Positions 18,371-26,716 of a stretch of 64,000 nucleotides of DNA are shown piece by piece. Below the pieces are notes generated by a model. That model was not told where the DNA came from. It searched no databases and saw nothing but the letters and a program-made list of their open reading frames with translations. The position numbers and the translations under genes were made by a program. The stretch is from Herbaspirillum chlorophenolicum. Its GTDB lineage: Bacteria > Pseudomonadota > Gammaproteobacteria > Burkholderiales > Burkholderiaceae_D. The DNA is taken from positions 24,960 to 88,959 of the forward strand of contig NZ_LFLT01000020.1 of NCBI RefSeq assembly GCF_001189955.1. The letters run 5' to 3'. Position 1 is the first letter of the stretch. Each line of letters opens with the position of its first letter.

Positions 18371-19441
18371 ATGATCTTTCGCCAATTGTTCGATGCCGCC
18401 TCGTCCACCTACACCTACCTGCTTGGCGATGGCGGCGAGGCGCTGCTGATCGACCCGGTCTACGAACAGGTTCCGCGCGATCTGGCGCTGCTGGATGAGC
18501 TTGGCCTGAGCCTGCTGGCCACTCTTGATACCCATGTGCATGCCGACCACGTCACCGGCGCCTGGCGCCTGCATGAACGTTGCGGCAGCGCCATCGCCGT
18601 GGCGCAGGCTGCCGGCGCCGAGCTGGCGGACCGCCCGCTCAGCCATGGCGACCGTATTGCCTTCGGCTCACGCCATCTGGAAGTGCGCGCCACGCCCGGC
18701 CACACCAGCGGTTGCCTGACTTATGTGCTGGACGACCGCAGCATGGCCTTTACCGGCGACAGCCTGCTGATCCGCGGTTGCGGACGCACCGACTTCCAGC
18801 AGGGCGATCCGCGCCAGCTGTTCGCCTCGGTGCGAGAGCAGATCCTGACGCTGCCCGATGCCTGCCTGTTGTATCCGGCGCACGACTACCGGGGCGTCAC
18901 CGTCACCAGCGTGGCCGAAGAGCGCCTGTTCAACCCGCGTTTGGGCGGCGGGGTGGATGTTGGCGATTTCGTCGGCTACATGAGCAATCTGAACCTCCCG
19001 CATCCCAAGCTGATGGCGCTTGCGGTGCCCGCCAATCTGCGCTGCGGCCGTCCCGAGGGTGATGCGCCGCCGATCGACATGCCCGATTGGGCGCCGCTGA
19101 CCTTGCGCTTCAGCGGTGTCTGGGAGATCGCGCCGATGGCGTTGCTGGAGCATGCTGCAGCTGTGCAGATCGTGGACGTACGCGAGGAGTCGGAATTCAT
19201 CGACCGGCTGGGTCATCTTCCCGGTGCGCGGCTGGTCCCCTTGTCGCAGTTGCCGGAGCGGCTGGCGGAGCTGGATCGCGAACGGCCGGTCGTGGCGGTG
19301 TGCCGCTCGGGCGTCCGTTCGGCACAAGCTTGCACGATGCTGGGAAAGGCGGGTTTTGGGAAAGTGGCCAACCTGGCCGGCGGCATGCTGCAATGGCATG
19401 CCGAGGCCTTGCCGGTGGAGTGCGTGTCGGAGAAGGAATGA
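18371..19441 (+). CDS. Persulfide dioxygenase-rhodanese fusion
   Basis: A 356-residue two-domain protein. The N-terminal metallo-beta-lactamase domain (residues 1-~230) is of the ETHE1 type with THVHADH (His55, His57, Asp59, His60), ATPGHTSGCLTY and FTGDSLLIRGCGRTDFQ. The C-terminal rhodanese domain (about 255-350) has the catalytic CRSGVRS loop with Cys311. ETHE1-type domains oxidise glutathione persulfide to sulfite, and the fused rhodanese moves sulfane sulfur between thiosulfate/sulfite and glutathione. The ATG at 18371 begins the conserved MIFRQLFDAASSTYTYLL; an upstream TTG is less likely. The role is sulfide detoxification in the cytoplasm. Confidence 0.92.
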   Translation: MIFRQLFDAASSTYTYLLGDGGEALLIDPVYEQVPRDLALLDELGLSLLATLDTHVHADHVTGAWRLHERCGSAIAVAQAAGAELADRPLSHGDRIAFGSRHLEVRATPGHTSGCLTYVLDDRSMAFTGDSLLIRGCGRTDFQQGDPRQLFASVREQILTLPDACLLYPAHDYRGVTVTSVAEERLFNPRLGGGVDVGDFVGYMSNLNLPHPKLMALAVPANLRCGRPEGDAPPIDMPDWAPLTLRFSGVWEIAPMALLEHAAAVQIVDVREESEFIDRLGHLPGARLVPLSQLPERLAELDRERPVVAVCRSGVRSAQACTMLGKAGFGKVANLAGGMLQWHAEALPVECVSEKE

Positions 19442-19469
19442 CGCGTGCGGGCATTTCCCGCGCCAGGGA

Positions 19470-20027
19470 TCAGGTCGCGGATGCCCGCAGGCATTGGGTG
19501 AAATAAGCCGAGAAGTGCGCGTAATCGGGCGTGGCGCATCCTGCATCCTTGGCCAGGTCGTCCCAGCGCCGCAACCTGACGGCATCGGCCGCATGGGGCC
19601 GTGCGATGAAATCCCGAACCTCTTCTTCATCGAAGATGCCGCCTTGCAGCTTCAGGCTGCGCACCGAATCGTCGGAAAGGGCGGAGAAGTAAGCCGGATC
19701 GACCGCGCACAGATAACGCTTGGCATCAACGTGCAGGCGGATGGGCGCCAGTACGTCTTCGTCGAACAGCTGGCGCAGGAAGGGAAGGATACGGTACTGG
19801 TGCAGGTCGTCGATGCCGGCCATGGTCGGTGTAGCGCCATTGTCTTCCAGCATATGGCCCAGGTCGTGCAGCAGGCTGGCCACGATCAGGCTGGGCGATG
19901 CGCCTTCCCGTTCCGCCAGGGCGGCGGTTTGCAGCGCATGCTCCAGCTGCGTGACGGGTTCGCCGGTGTATTGCGTGTCACCATGCCGCTGAAACAGCAG
20001 GTCGATGTCTTCAAGAGTCAATGCCAT
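19470..20027 (-). CDS. PhnZ-like HD-domain oxygenase
   Basis: A 185-residue HD-domain protein of the kind annotated with phosphonate degradation operons. It starts MALTLEDIDLLFQRHGDTQY; the longer frame upstream is unconserved. Residues corresponding to the mixed-valence di-iron oxygenase PhnZ can be seen: Tyr20, Glu23, His30, His54-Asp55, His58, His76, His99, Lys103 and Asp156. PhnZ cleaves 2-amino-1-hydroxyethylphosphonate to glycine and phosphate. No PhnY partner or other phosphonate gene is close, so the substrate here is uncertain and could be another hydroxylated organophosphonate. It is convergent with the persulfide dioxygenase fusion. Confidence 0.8.
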   Translation of the reverse strand: MALTLEDIDLLFQRHGDTQYTGEPVTQLEHALQTAALAEREGASPSLIVASLLHDLGHMLEDNGATPTMAGIDDLHQYRILPFLRQLFDEDVLAPIRLHVDAKRYLCAVDPAYFSALSDDSVRSLKLQGGIFDEEEVRDFIARPHAADAVRLRRWDDLAKDAGCATPDYAHFSAYFTQCLRASAT

Positions 20028-20051
20028 GGATACCAGCCTTATTGCGACGAG

Positions 20052-20085
20052 AAAACCGGGCGGCGCCAGCGATGGCGCCGCCCGG
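20052..20085 (-). terminator. Intrinsic terminator for the small lipoprotein gene
   Basis: A perfect 13-bp stem (CCGGGCGGCGCCA at 20056-20068, its complement at 20073-20085) with a 4-base loop. Read on the minus strand it is followed by TTTT. It lies between the glycine-zipper lipoprotein gene and the PhnZ-like gene and so separates their transcripts. Confidence 0.8.
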
Positions 20086-20170
20086 TATGGTTCAAGCATG
20101 CAAGTATGGACAGGAAATATGACGGTTTGGTGAAGCGGCTTGTTCGGGCTTTCGATGGAGCCGGGATGGA

Positions 20171-20386
20171 TTACCTGCCGATCTGGTGGCCGATCACCCC
20201 GCCAACCGCAGCGCCGCCGGCCGTGCCGATGCCGCTGCCGCCGGTCAGGATGGCGCCGGCCACCGCGCCGACACCGGCGCCGACGGCGGTATTCTTGTCC
20301 CGTCGCGACATGTTGCTGCAGCCGCTCAATACGGTCAGAGCACAGACGGTGACGGAGATGACGGTCATTTTGTGGAATGTTTTCAT
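20171..20386 (-). CDS. Small glycine-zipper lipoprotein (OsmB-like)
   Basis: A 71-residue protein. MKTFHKMTVISVTVCALTVL is a lipoprotein signal with lipobox LSGC (Cys23). The mature part is a short charged stretch, SNMSRRDKN, followed by a glycine/alanine-rich two-helix segment, TAVGAGVGAVAGAILTGGSG and then AAVGGVIGHQIG, typical of glycine-zipper proteins such as OsmB. It is probably anchored in the outer membrane and linked to osmotic or stationary-phase stress; its molecular function is unknown. The longer open frame on this strand runs through the divergent thioesterase gene and is not real. Confidence 0.85.
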   Translation of the reverse strand: MKTFHKMTVISVTVCALTVLSGCSNMSRRDKNTAVGAGVGAVAGAILTGGSGIGTAGGAAVGGVIGHQIGR

Positions 20387-20590
20387 GGTGACGTTTTTTC
20401 TGAAAGTGGGGGAGTTCTGCCGCAGTGCCCGGTCTGTGTTGAAATCCGGATACAGGCGGATATGCTGTAGATCTTTACATGGCGGATAGTTTCCGGTTGC
20501 AAGATTTTGTAAGCGATCTCTTACAGTTGTTACATCTCGGCCGCCGATGGGTGGCCACCTAAACCAAAAAAATACAGGGAGACCATCCAG

Positions 20591-21007
20591 ATGAGCAGTA
20601 TCAAAGAGCGGATCACCGCCAGTTTCAATGCCCAGGGCCTGATGAAGACGCTGGGCGCCGAGCTGGTGTCGGTGACCGAAGGGGAGGTGCATATCGCCCT
20701 GCCTTTTTCCCCACACCTGACGCAGCAGCACGGCTACCTGCATGCCGGCGCGACCACCAGCATCGTCGACAGCGCCTGCGGCTACGCCGCTTTGACGAAA
20801 GCGCCCGCCGGCTGCGAGGTAGTTACCGTCGAATTCAAGATCAACCTGATGCGCCCGGCCATTGGCGAACGCTTTCTGGCGATCGGCCGTGTGCAGAGTT
20901 CGGGAAAGTCGCTGGCGGTCTGCACCGGTGAAGTCCACGCATTGACAGCGGACGGCAGCAAGGTGATCGCGCTGATGCAGGCCACCATGGCCCATGTTCC
21001 CGCCTGA
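20591..21007 (+). CDS. PaaI-family hotdog thioesterase
   Basis: A 138-residue single hotdog-fold protein. HGYLHAGATTSIVDSACGYAA carries the conserved HGG/HxG-Asp pattern of PaaI/YigI thioesterases, and VTVEFKINLMRPA and the closing VIALMQATMA strand complete the fold. ATG at 20591 follows GGGAGACC. It likely hydrolyses acyl- or aryl-CoA thioesters in the cytoplasm; the substrate is unknown. It is divergent from the small lipoprotein gene and codirectional with the MetX-like hydrolase. Confidence 0.87.
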   Translation: MSSIKERITASFNAQGLMKTLGAELVSVTEGEVHIALPFSPHLTQQHGYLHAGATTSIVDSACGYAALTKAPAGCEVVTVEFKINLMRPAIGERFLAIGRVQSSGKSLAVCTGEVHALTADGSKVIALMQATMAHVPA

Positions 21008-21112
21008 ACGGGGCTGCCTCGGCGGTTGATGTTGCGTTGCAGTTTTGCACTACCCGGAGAGCGCGGTTAGGATGGCGCTTTTCGCATCTGGTATTTGCCA
21101 ACAAGGATTCCA

Positions 21113-22195
21113 ATGAACCTGTTTTCCTACAGCCGGCATGTTGCCGGCGTGTTGCTGTCATCCGCGGCCATCGGCCTGTGCGCGTCGTCGCCGGCGGGTG
21201 CTGCCGGCCATCCCGCACCGATGGAGGGCGACTGGGTCGCGCCGACCTTCGTCTTCCATAACGGCCAGTCGCTGGACAATCTGCGCCTGCATTACGTCAC
21301 CATCGGCAGCCGCGACAATCCGGCCGTGCTGGTGCTGCACGGCACCTACCAGGCCGCCGGCGCCATGCTGGGCAAGGATTTCGGCGGTGAGCTGTTCGGC
21401 CCGGGCCAGCCGCTGGACGCCAGCAAATACTTCATCGTGATCCCGGACGGCATCGGCGTGGGCAAATCGACCAAGCCCTCGGACGGCCTGCGCGCCGCTT
21501 TTCCGCAGTACAACTATGCCGACATGGTGCTGGCCCAATACCGCATGCTGACGGAAGGGCTGGGCATCAAGCACCTGCGCCTGATCATCGGCAACTCCAT
21601 GGGCGGCATGCAGACCTGGCTGTGGGGCGGCACTTATCCCGGCTTCGCCGATGCGCTGGTGCCGATGGCGTCGCAACCCACCGAAATGTCCAGCCGCAAC
21701 TGGATGATGCGGCGCATGCTGGTGGAATCCATCAAGCAGGACCCGGCCTGGAACAACGGTAACTACACCGTGCAGCCGCCTTCGCTGCGCCTGGCCAACA
21801 ACATGTTCGTGATCGCTACCAACGGGGGCACGCTGGCTTACCAGCAGATCGCCGGCACCCATGCGCAGGCCGACAAGCTGGTAGATGAGCGCCTGGCCGC
21901 GCCGGTGACGGCGGACGCCAACGACTTCATCTACCAGTGGGGCTCCTCGGCCGACTACAACGCCATGCCGGGTTTGCCGAAGATCAAGGTGCCGCTGCTG
22001 GTGATCAATTCCGCCGACGACGAACGCAATCCGCCGGAAACCGGCCTGTTGCAGGACATACTCAAGGACATGCCCAATGCCCAACTGCTGCTGATCCCGG
22101 CCAGCGCACAGACGCGCGGCCACGGCACGACCGGCATGGCCCGGTTTTATGTGCAGCAGTTGAGGGACTTCATCAAGGGTTTGCCGGCGCGCTGA
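21113..22195 (+). CDS. Secreted alpha/beta hydrolase, MetX-like
   Basis: A 360-residue alpha/beta-fold protein of the homoserine O-acetyltransferase (MetX)-like hydrolase group. The start at 21113 after AAGGATTCC gives a signal peptide ending near SSPAGAAG, unlike cytoplasmic MetX. The nucleophile is Ser162 in IIGNSMGGMQTWLWGG. The acid is likely in INSADDERNPPE and the His in TRGHGTTGMA. An oxyanion-type LVLHGTYQAAGAML stretch lies near residue 75. Substitution of some MetX motifs and export to the periplasm make an ester hydrolase more likely than methionine biosynthesis. Confidence 0.8.
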   Translation: MNLFSYSRHVAGVLLSSAAIGLCASSPAGAAGHPAPMEGDWVAPTFVFHNGQSLDNLRLHYVTIGSRDNPAVLVLHGTYQAAGAMLGKDFGGELFGPGQPLDASKYFIVIPDGIGVGKSTKPSDGLRAAFPQYNYADMVLAQYRMLTEGLGIKHLRLIIGNSMGGMQTWLWGGTYPGFADALVPMASQPTEMSSRNWMMRRMLVESIKQDPAWNNGNYTVQPPSLRLANNMFVIATNGGTLAYQQIAGTHAQADKLVDERLAAPVTADANDFIYQWGSSADYNAMPGLPKIKVPLLVINSADDERNPPETGLLQDILKDMPNAQLLLIPASAQTRGHGTTGMARFYVQQLRDFIKGLPAR

Positions 22196-22320
22196 CCGGG
22201 TTGGGCAGGGCCGCTTGGCATCTGTTGCGCCGGCATTTGCGCGTATCTGTTCATCGCGCGCGAATGAGCGGTGCGGCATCATGGCATTGCCTGCCCCATT
22301 TCAACTTGCCCCGGAGCCGC

Positions 22321-22917
22321 ATGTCCGCTTTCCTTCCACCGCAGCCGGTGCTCACCGGCGCCCTCATTAAACTCCGGCCGTTGGAGGCCGGGCATCGCCA
22401 GGCCCTGCTCGATGCCGCTGCCGACGGCGAGCTGTGGAACATGACGCTGACAGTGGTACCCGGAGAAAAGACGATCGACAAATACCTCGCCACCGCGCTG
22501 GAAGGGCGCATGGCCGGTACCGTCATGCCTTTCATCATCATGGAGCGGACCGGCGGGAAAATCATCGGCACCACGCGTTTCTGGAAGATGGATGCCGCCA
22601 ACCGCAAGCTGGAGATCGGCCATACCTGGCTGTCGGAATCGTTCCAGCGTACCGGCGTCAATACCGAGGCCAAGTACCTGTTGTTGCGGCATGCTTTCGA
22701 AGGGATGGATTGCGTGCGGGTGCAGTTCACCACCGATGAACTCAACGACCGTTCGCGCGCCGCCATCCTGCGTCTCGGGGCCCGGCAGGAGGGCATCGTG
22801 CGCCATGAGCGCATCATGCCGGATGGCCGCAAGCGCAATTCGGTGCGCTTTTCCATCATCGATGACGAATGGCCGGAGGTGAAGGCGATGCTGCTGGAAA
22901 AGATGGGGCGCGGATAG
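22321..22917 (+). CDS. GNAT-family N-acetyltransferase (RimJ/RimL type)
   Basis: A 198-residue GNAT protein. It shows the RimJ/RimL-like pattern: VLTGALIKLRPLEAGHRQALLDAA at the N-terminus, IIGTTRFWKMDAANRKLEIGHTWL, a QRTGVNTEAKYLLLRHAFE cofactor-loop region and AILRLGARQEGIVRHE. It transfers an acetyl group from acetyl-CoA to an unknown amine or protein N-terminus. The frame is open upstream through the MetX-like gene, but the ATG at 22321 begins the conserved part. Confidence 0.87.
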   Translation: MSAFLPPQPVLTGALIKLRPLEAGHRQALLDAAADGELWNMTLTVVPGEKTIDKYLATALEGRMAGTVMPFIIMERTGGKIIGTTRFWKMDAANRKLEIGHTWLSESFQRTGVNTEAKYLLLRHAFEGMDCVRVQFTTDELNDRSRAAILRLGARQEGIVRHERIMPDGRKRNSVRFSIIDDEWPEVKAMLLEKMGRG

Positions 22918-22935
22918 ATTCTGGTTCTCTCAGTA

Positions 22936-22965
22936 CCGTCGTCCTGACACAAGTCAGGACGACGG
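22936..22965. terminator. Long perfect hairpin between convergent genes
   Basis: CCGTCGTCCTGAC (22936-22948) and GTCAGGACGACGG (22953-22965) form a 13-bp perfect stem with loop ACAA. There is no T-run on either strand, so it may be a Rho-aided or processing hairpin. Its position between the convergent acetyltransferase and gabD genes suggests a shared transcription end. Confidence 0.5.
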
Positions 22966-23003
22966 CGATGATTCCGCCCTATACCGGCAACGCCGGCGTC
23001 TGC

Positions 23004-24458
23004 TCAGATGCCACCCATGCACAGGTACTTGATGACCAGGTAGTCATCGATGCCATAGTGCGATCCCTCCCGCCCCAGGCCGGATTGCTTGACGCCGCCG
23101 AAGGGCGCCACCTCGTTGGAGATCAGGCCGGTGTTGATGCCCACCATGCCGCTCTCCAATCCCTCGGCCACGCGCCAGATACGGCCGATGTCGCGCGAGT
23201 AGAAATAGCTGGCCAGGCCGAATTCGGTATCGTTGGCCAGCGCCACGGCTTCTTCGTCAGTCTTGAAGCGGAACAACGGAGCCATCGGGCCGAACGTTTC
23301 TTCGCGCGCCACCTGCATGGCCGGCGTGACGTCGGCCAGCACGGTCGGCTCGAAGAATCCGTGGCCCAGCGCGTGCCGCTTGCCGCCCAGCAGCACGCGG
23401 GCGCCCTTGGCCACGGCGTCGGCAATATGCTGCTCGACCTTTTGCACCGCCTGCTCATTGATGAGCGGCCCTTGCGTGGTGTTTTGCTCCATGCCGTCAC
23501 CTACCTTCAGCTTTTGCACTGCCGCCACCAGTTTGGCGGCGAAGGCATCGTAGACGCCGTCCTGCACGTAGAGGCGGTTGGCGCATACGCAGGTCTGGCC
23601 GGCATTGCGGTACTTGGAGGCGATCGCGCCTTCGACCGCGGCATCCAGGTCGGCGTCATCGAACACGATGAAGGGCGCGTTGCCGCCCAGTTCCAGCGAC
23701 AGTTTCTTGATGCTGGAAGCGCATTGCTGCATCAGCAGCTTGCCCACTGCGGTAGAGCCGGTGAAGGACAGCTTGCGCACGATGGGGTTGGACGTCATCT
23801 CGCCGCCGATGTCCTTGGGCGAACCGGTCACGACACTGAACACGCCGGCCGGGATACCCGCGCGCTCGGCCAGCACTGCCAGCGCCAGCGCCGAGAACGG
23901 CGTGGCTTCGGCCGGCTTCAGTACCATCGGGCAGCCGGCGGCCAGCGCCGGGCCTGCCTTGCGCGTGATCATCGCCGCCGGGAAATTCCACGGCGTGATG
24001 GCCGCGCATACGCCGATGGCTTCTTTGATCACCACGATGCGGCTGGACGGCGAGGGCGATGGGATGGTGTCGCCATAGGTGCGCTTGCCTTCCTCGGCGA
24101 ACCATTCGATGAAGGAGGCGGCGTAGCCGATCTCGCCCTTCGCTTCGGCCAGCGGCTTGCCCTGTTCGGCGGTCATGATCAGCGCCAGGTCGTCGGCGTT
24201 GGCCAGCATCAGCTCATGCCAGCGGCGCAGGATGGCGCTGCGTTCCTTGGCGGTTTTCTTTTTCCAGGCCGGCCAGGCGGCGTTGGCGGCTTCGATGGCG
24301 CGCCGCGTCTCGGCCGCGCCCATCTGCGGCACCTGCCCCAGGCGTTCGCCGTTGGCGGGGTTGAACACATCGAAGGCAGCGCCGTCGTCGGCATCGCGCC
24401 ATTGGCCGTTGAGGTAGGCTTGCTGGCGCAGCAGGGAAGGGTCTTTCAGTTGCAGCAT
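23004..24458 (-). CDS. gabD: Succinate-semialdehyde dehydrogenase
   Basis: A 484-residue aldehyde dehydrogenase, the usual GabD length. The start at 24458 gives MLQLKDPSLLRQQAYLNGQWRDA. It shows the cofactor and catalytic motifs ITPWNFPAAMITRK, FTGSTAVGK, LELGGNAPF (catalytic Glu) and NAGQTCVCANR (catalytic Cys), and a C-terminal FGGVKQSGLGREGSHYGIDDY that is typical of SSADH. It oxidises succinate semialdehyde to succinate with NAD(P). It is the last gene of an operon that starts with gabT and includes a polyamine/GABA-type ABC importer, so it completes GABA degradation to the TCA cycle. Confidence 0.95.
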   Translation of the reverse strand: MLQLKDPSLLRQQAYLNGQWRDADDGAAFDVFNPANGERLGQVPQMGAAETRRAIEAANAAWPAWKKKTAKERSAILRRWHELMLANADDLALIMTAEQGKPLAEAKGEIGYAASFIEWFAEEGKRTYGDTIPSPSPSSRIVVIKEAIGVCAAITPWNFPAAMITRKAGPALAAGCPMVLKPAEATPFSALALAVLAERAGIPAGVFSVVTGSPKDIGGEMTSNPIVRKLSFTGSTAVGKLLMQQCASSIKKLSLELGGNAPFIVFDDADLDAAVEGAIASKYRNAGQTCVCANRLYVQDGVYDAFAAKLVAAVQKLKVGDGMEQNTTQGPLINEQAVQKVEQHIADAVAKGARVLLGGKRHALGHGFFEPTVLADVTPAMQVAREETFGPMAPLFRFKTDEEAVALANDTEFGLASYFYSRDIGRIWRVAEGLESGMVGINTGLISNEVAPFGGVKQSGLGREGSHYGIDDYLVIKYLCMGGI

Positions 24459-24478
24459 GGTGGTGTCCTCAATATAAG

Positions 24479-25312
24479 TCAGAAGCGCGCGGCCGCCTTG
24501 TTGCGGCCGCGCAGCCACTCCAGCGCCAGCAGCAGGCAGGTCGAGAAGATGATCAGGATCGTCGCCAGCGCGGCGATGGTCGGGCTGATGTTGTCCTTGA
24601 TGCCGGCGAACATCTGGCGCGGCAATGTGGCCTGGTTGGGGCCGGCCACGAACAGCGTGAGCACCACTTCATCGAAGGAGGTGGCGAAGGCGAACAGCGC
24701 GCCGGAGATCAGGCCTGGCGCAATTACCGGCAGCGTGATGCGGAAGAAGGTGCGCAAGGGGCCGGCGCCCAGGCTCAGGCTGGCGCGCACCAGGTTGTGG
24801 TTGAACCCCTGCAGCGTGGCCAGTACGGTGGTGACCACGAAAGGGGCGCCCAGCGCCGCGTGCGCCAGGATCAGGCCGAGGTAGCTGTCGGACAGGCCGA
24901 TGCGCGCGAAGAACATATACACGCCCACGCCGACCACCACCACCGGCACGATCATGGGCGAGATCAGCACCGCCATCAGCACGCCCTTGCCGCGGAAGTC
25001 GGCCTTGTTCAGGCCGACCGCCGCCAACGTGCCGAGCACGGTGGCGATCACCGTGGCGGCGGGGGCGACGATGAAGCTGTTTTGCGCCGCGCGTATCCAG
25101 TCGTCGGAGGCGAACAGGTTCTGGTACCAGCGCAGCGACACGCCCTTGATCGGATACATCAGGAAGCTGCTGTCGGAAAACGACAGCGGGATCATCACCA
25201 GGATCGGCAAGACCAGAAACAGCAGCACCAGCAGGTTGAAGCTGCGCGAGACGAAGAACCACAGGCGCTCGGCCAGCGAGACATAGGGCGGAAAGAGAGG
25301 TAGTTTGTTCAT
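24479..25312 (-). CDS. ABC transporter permease (PotC-like) of the GABA operon
   Basis: A 277-residue inner membrane permease with about six helices and the EAA-loop region (ASLSLGAGPLRTFFRITLPVIAPGL). The start at 25312, MNKLPLFPPYVSLAERLWF, precedes the first helix. It belongs to the spermidine/putrescine PotC group. It lies 20 bp upstream of gabD and 28 bp downstream of the second permease gene, and forms the transport channel with it. The cargo is probably GABA or a polyamine, inferred from gabT and gabD in the same operon. Confidence 0.9.
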   Translation of the reverse strand: MNKLPLFPPYVSLAERLWFFVSRSFNLLVLLFLVLPILVMIPLSFSDSSFLMYPIKGVSLRWYQNLFASDDWIRAAQNSFIVAPAATVIATVLGTLAAVGLNKADFRGKGVLMAVLISPMIVPVVVVGVGVYMFFARIGLSDSYLGLILAHAALGAPFVVTTVLATLQGFNHNLVRASLSLGAGPLRTFFRITLPVIAPGLISGALFAFATSFDEVVLTLFVAGPNQATLPRQMFAGIKDNISPTIAALATILIIFSTCLLLALEWLRGRNKAAARF

Positions 25313-25340
25313 GGTGATCCCCGTGTTGGTCTGCGGCGCG

Positions 25341-26624
25341 TCAGCCGATGCCGGCATCGATTTTGGCGAAGCGGCGGTACACGCCGTACAGCACCAGCGT
25401 GCCGGTCAGGAGCAGCGCGCCCAGCGCGCAGGCCATGCCCCAGTTGATGGTGGTGTTGATGAAATAGGCGATGAAGTAGCTCACCATTTGCTCATTGGGG
25501 CCGCCCAAGAGCGCCGGCGTGATGTAGTAGCCGCCGGCCATGATGAACACCAGCAGCACGCCGGCGCCGATGCCGGGATAGGTCTGCGGCACGTACACGC
25601 GCCAGAACGCGGAAAAAGGATGGCTGCCCAGCGACACGGCCGCCTTGAGGTAGCTTGGCGGCACCGATTTCATCACGCTGTACAGCGGCAGGATCATGAA
25701 GGGCAGCAGGATGTGCGTCATCGAGATGTACACGCCGACGCGGTTGAATACCATCTCCAGCGGCGCGTGCGTGATGCCCACCAGCATCAGCGCCTTGTTG
25801 ACCAGGCCTTCGGATTGCAGCAGTACGATCCAAGCTGCTACGCGCACCAGGATCGAGGTCCAGAACGGGATCAGCACCAGGATCATCAGCAGGTTGGCGC
25901 GGCGCTCGCTCATGGTGGAGAGCCAGTAGGCCAGCGGATAGGCCAGCAGCAGCGTGATCACGGTCACGACCGCGCTCATCCACAGCGTGCGGCCGAAGAT
26001 GGTGCGGTAGATGGAGGCGTCGGGATCGGCCTGGACGATGTCGCCGTAGACGTTCTGGCGCAGGTCCATCGAAGCCAGCAGGTAATAGGGGGAATAGAGC
26101 GAGCCGTTCTTCGCGATCACGCGCCAGACGTCCGGCTGGCCCCATTGCGCATTGAGGGCGATCAGGGCGTCTTTCGCGGCGGGCGGCGGCAATGGCTTGC
26201 CTTCGGCATCGCGCAAAGGCATGGCGCGCGTGGTGCCCATGATCAGCGAGCGCGCGCCGGATAGTTCGATGTTGATACGGCGCGCCAGCTGGCCGGCGGT
26301 GGTGTCTTCCTTGGCGCGCGCCAGGTCTTCGGCCAGTTCGGCAAAGGCCTGGTCGGGCGGCAGCGCCTTGCGGTCCCATTTGGCCAGCACGGCCACGGTG
26401 CGCGGCAGCGTGGTGGCGACTTCGGGGTTTTCGACGGCGCGCTGCAGCAGCGCCACGATAGGCGCGACGAAGGTCAGCAGCAGGAAGATCGCCAGCGGCG
26501 CGATCAGCGCCAGGGCGGCGACGCGCTTGCGGGTGTCGGCGGCGCGCAGTTCGCGCCTGAGTTGCTGCGGTGTCGGTTCGGCCAGTGGCATGGCTGCGGC
26601 GGGGCTGGTGGCGATGGTGGTCAT
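25341..26624 (-). CDS. ABC transporter permease (PotB-like) with long periplasmic loop
   Basis: A 427-residue permease of the PotB group, longer than the usual ~290 residues. After the first helix (about residues 35-60) there is a ~140-residue hydrophilic stretch (LPRTVAVLAKWDRKALPPDQ and onwards to RTIFGRTLW). Then come the core helices and the EAA loop AAVSLGSHPFSAFWRVYVPQ. The extra region is expected in the periplasm and may help dock the binding protein. ATG at 26624 is chosen; upstream sequence in frame is unconserved. It pairs with the PotC-like permease. Confidence 0.9.
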   Translation of the reverse strand: MTTIATSPAAAMPLAEPTPQQLRRELRAADTRKRVAALALIAPLAIFLLLTFVAPIVALLQRAVENPEVATTLPRTVAVLAKWDRKALPPDQAFAELAEDLARAKEDTTAGQLARRINIELSGARSLIMGTTRAMPLRDAEGKPLPPPAAKDALIALNAQWGQPDVWRVIAKNGSLYSPYYLLASMDLRQNVYGDIVQADPDASIYRTIFGRTLWMSAVVTVITLLLAYPLAYWLSTMSERRANLLMILVLIPFWTSILVRVAAWIVLLQSEGLVNKALMLVGITHAPLEMVFNRVGVYISMTHILLPFMILPLYSVMKSVPPSYLKAAVSLGSHPFSAFWRVYVPQTYPGIGAGVLLVFIMAGGYYITPALLGGPNEQMVSYFIAYFINTTINWGMACALGALLLTGTLVLYGVYRRFAKIDAGIG

Positions 26625-26716
26625 GGTTCGGTATTCCTGGTGCGGCATAGGTAAAGCGTAGCCGGCGCCTGCACGCGCAGCCGAGGGCCGCATGCAGGCG
26701 CCGGGTCAGGCGCTGA

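Noticed and set aside
21113..22195. Calling the MetX-like protein homoserine O-acetyltransferase
   Set aside because: It has an export signal and sits away from methionine genes. A periplasmic hydrolase is more consistent.
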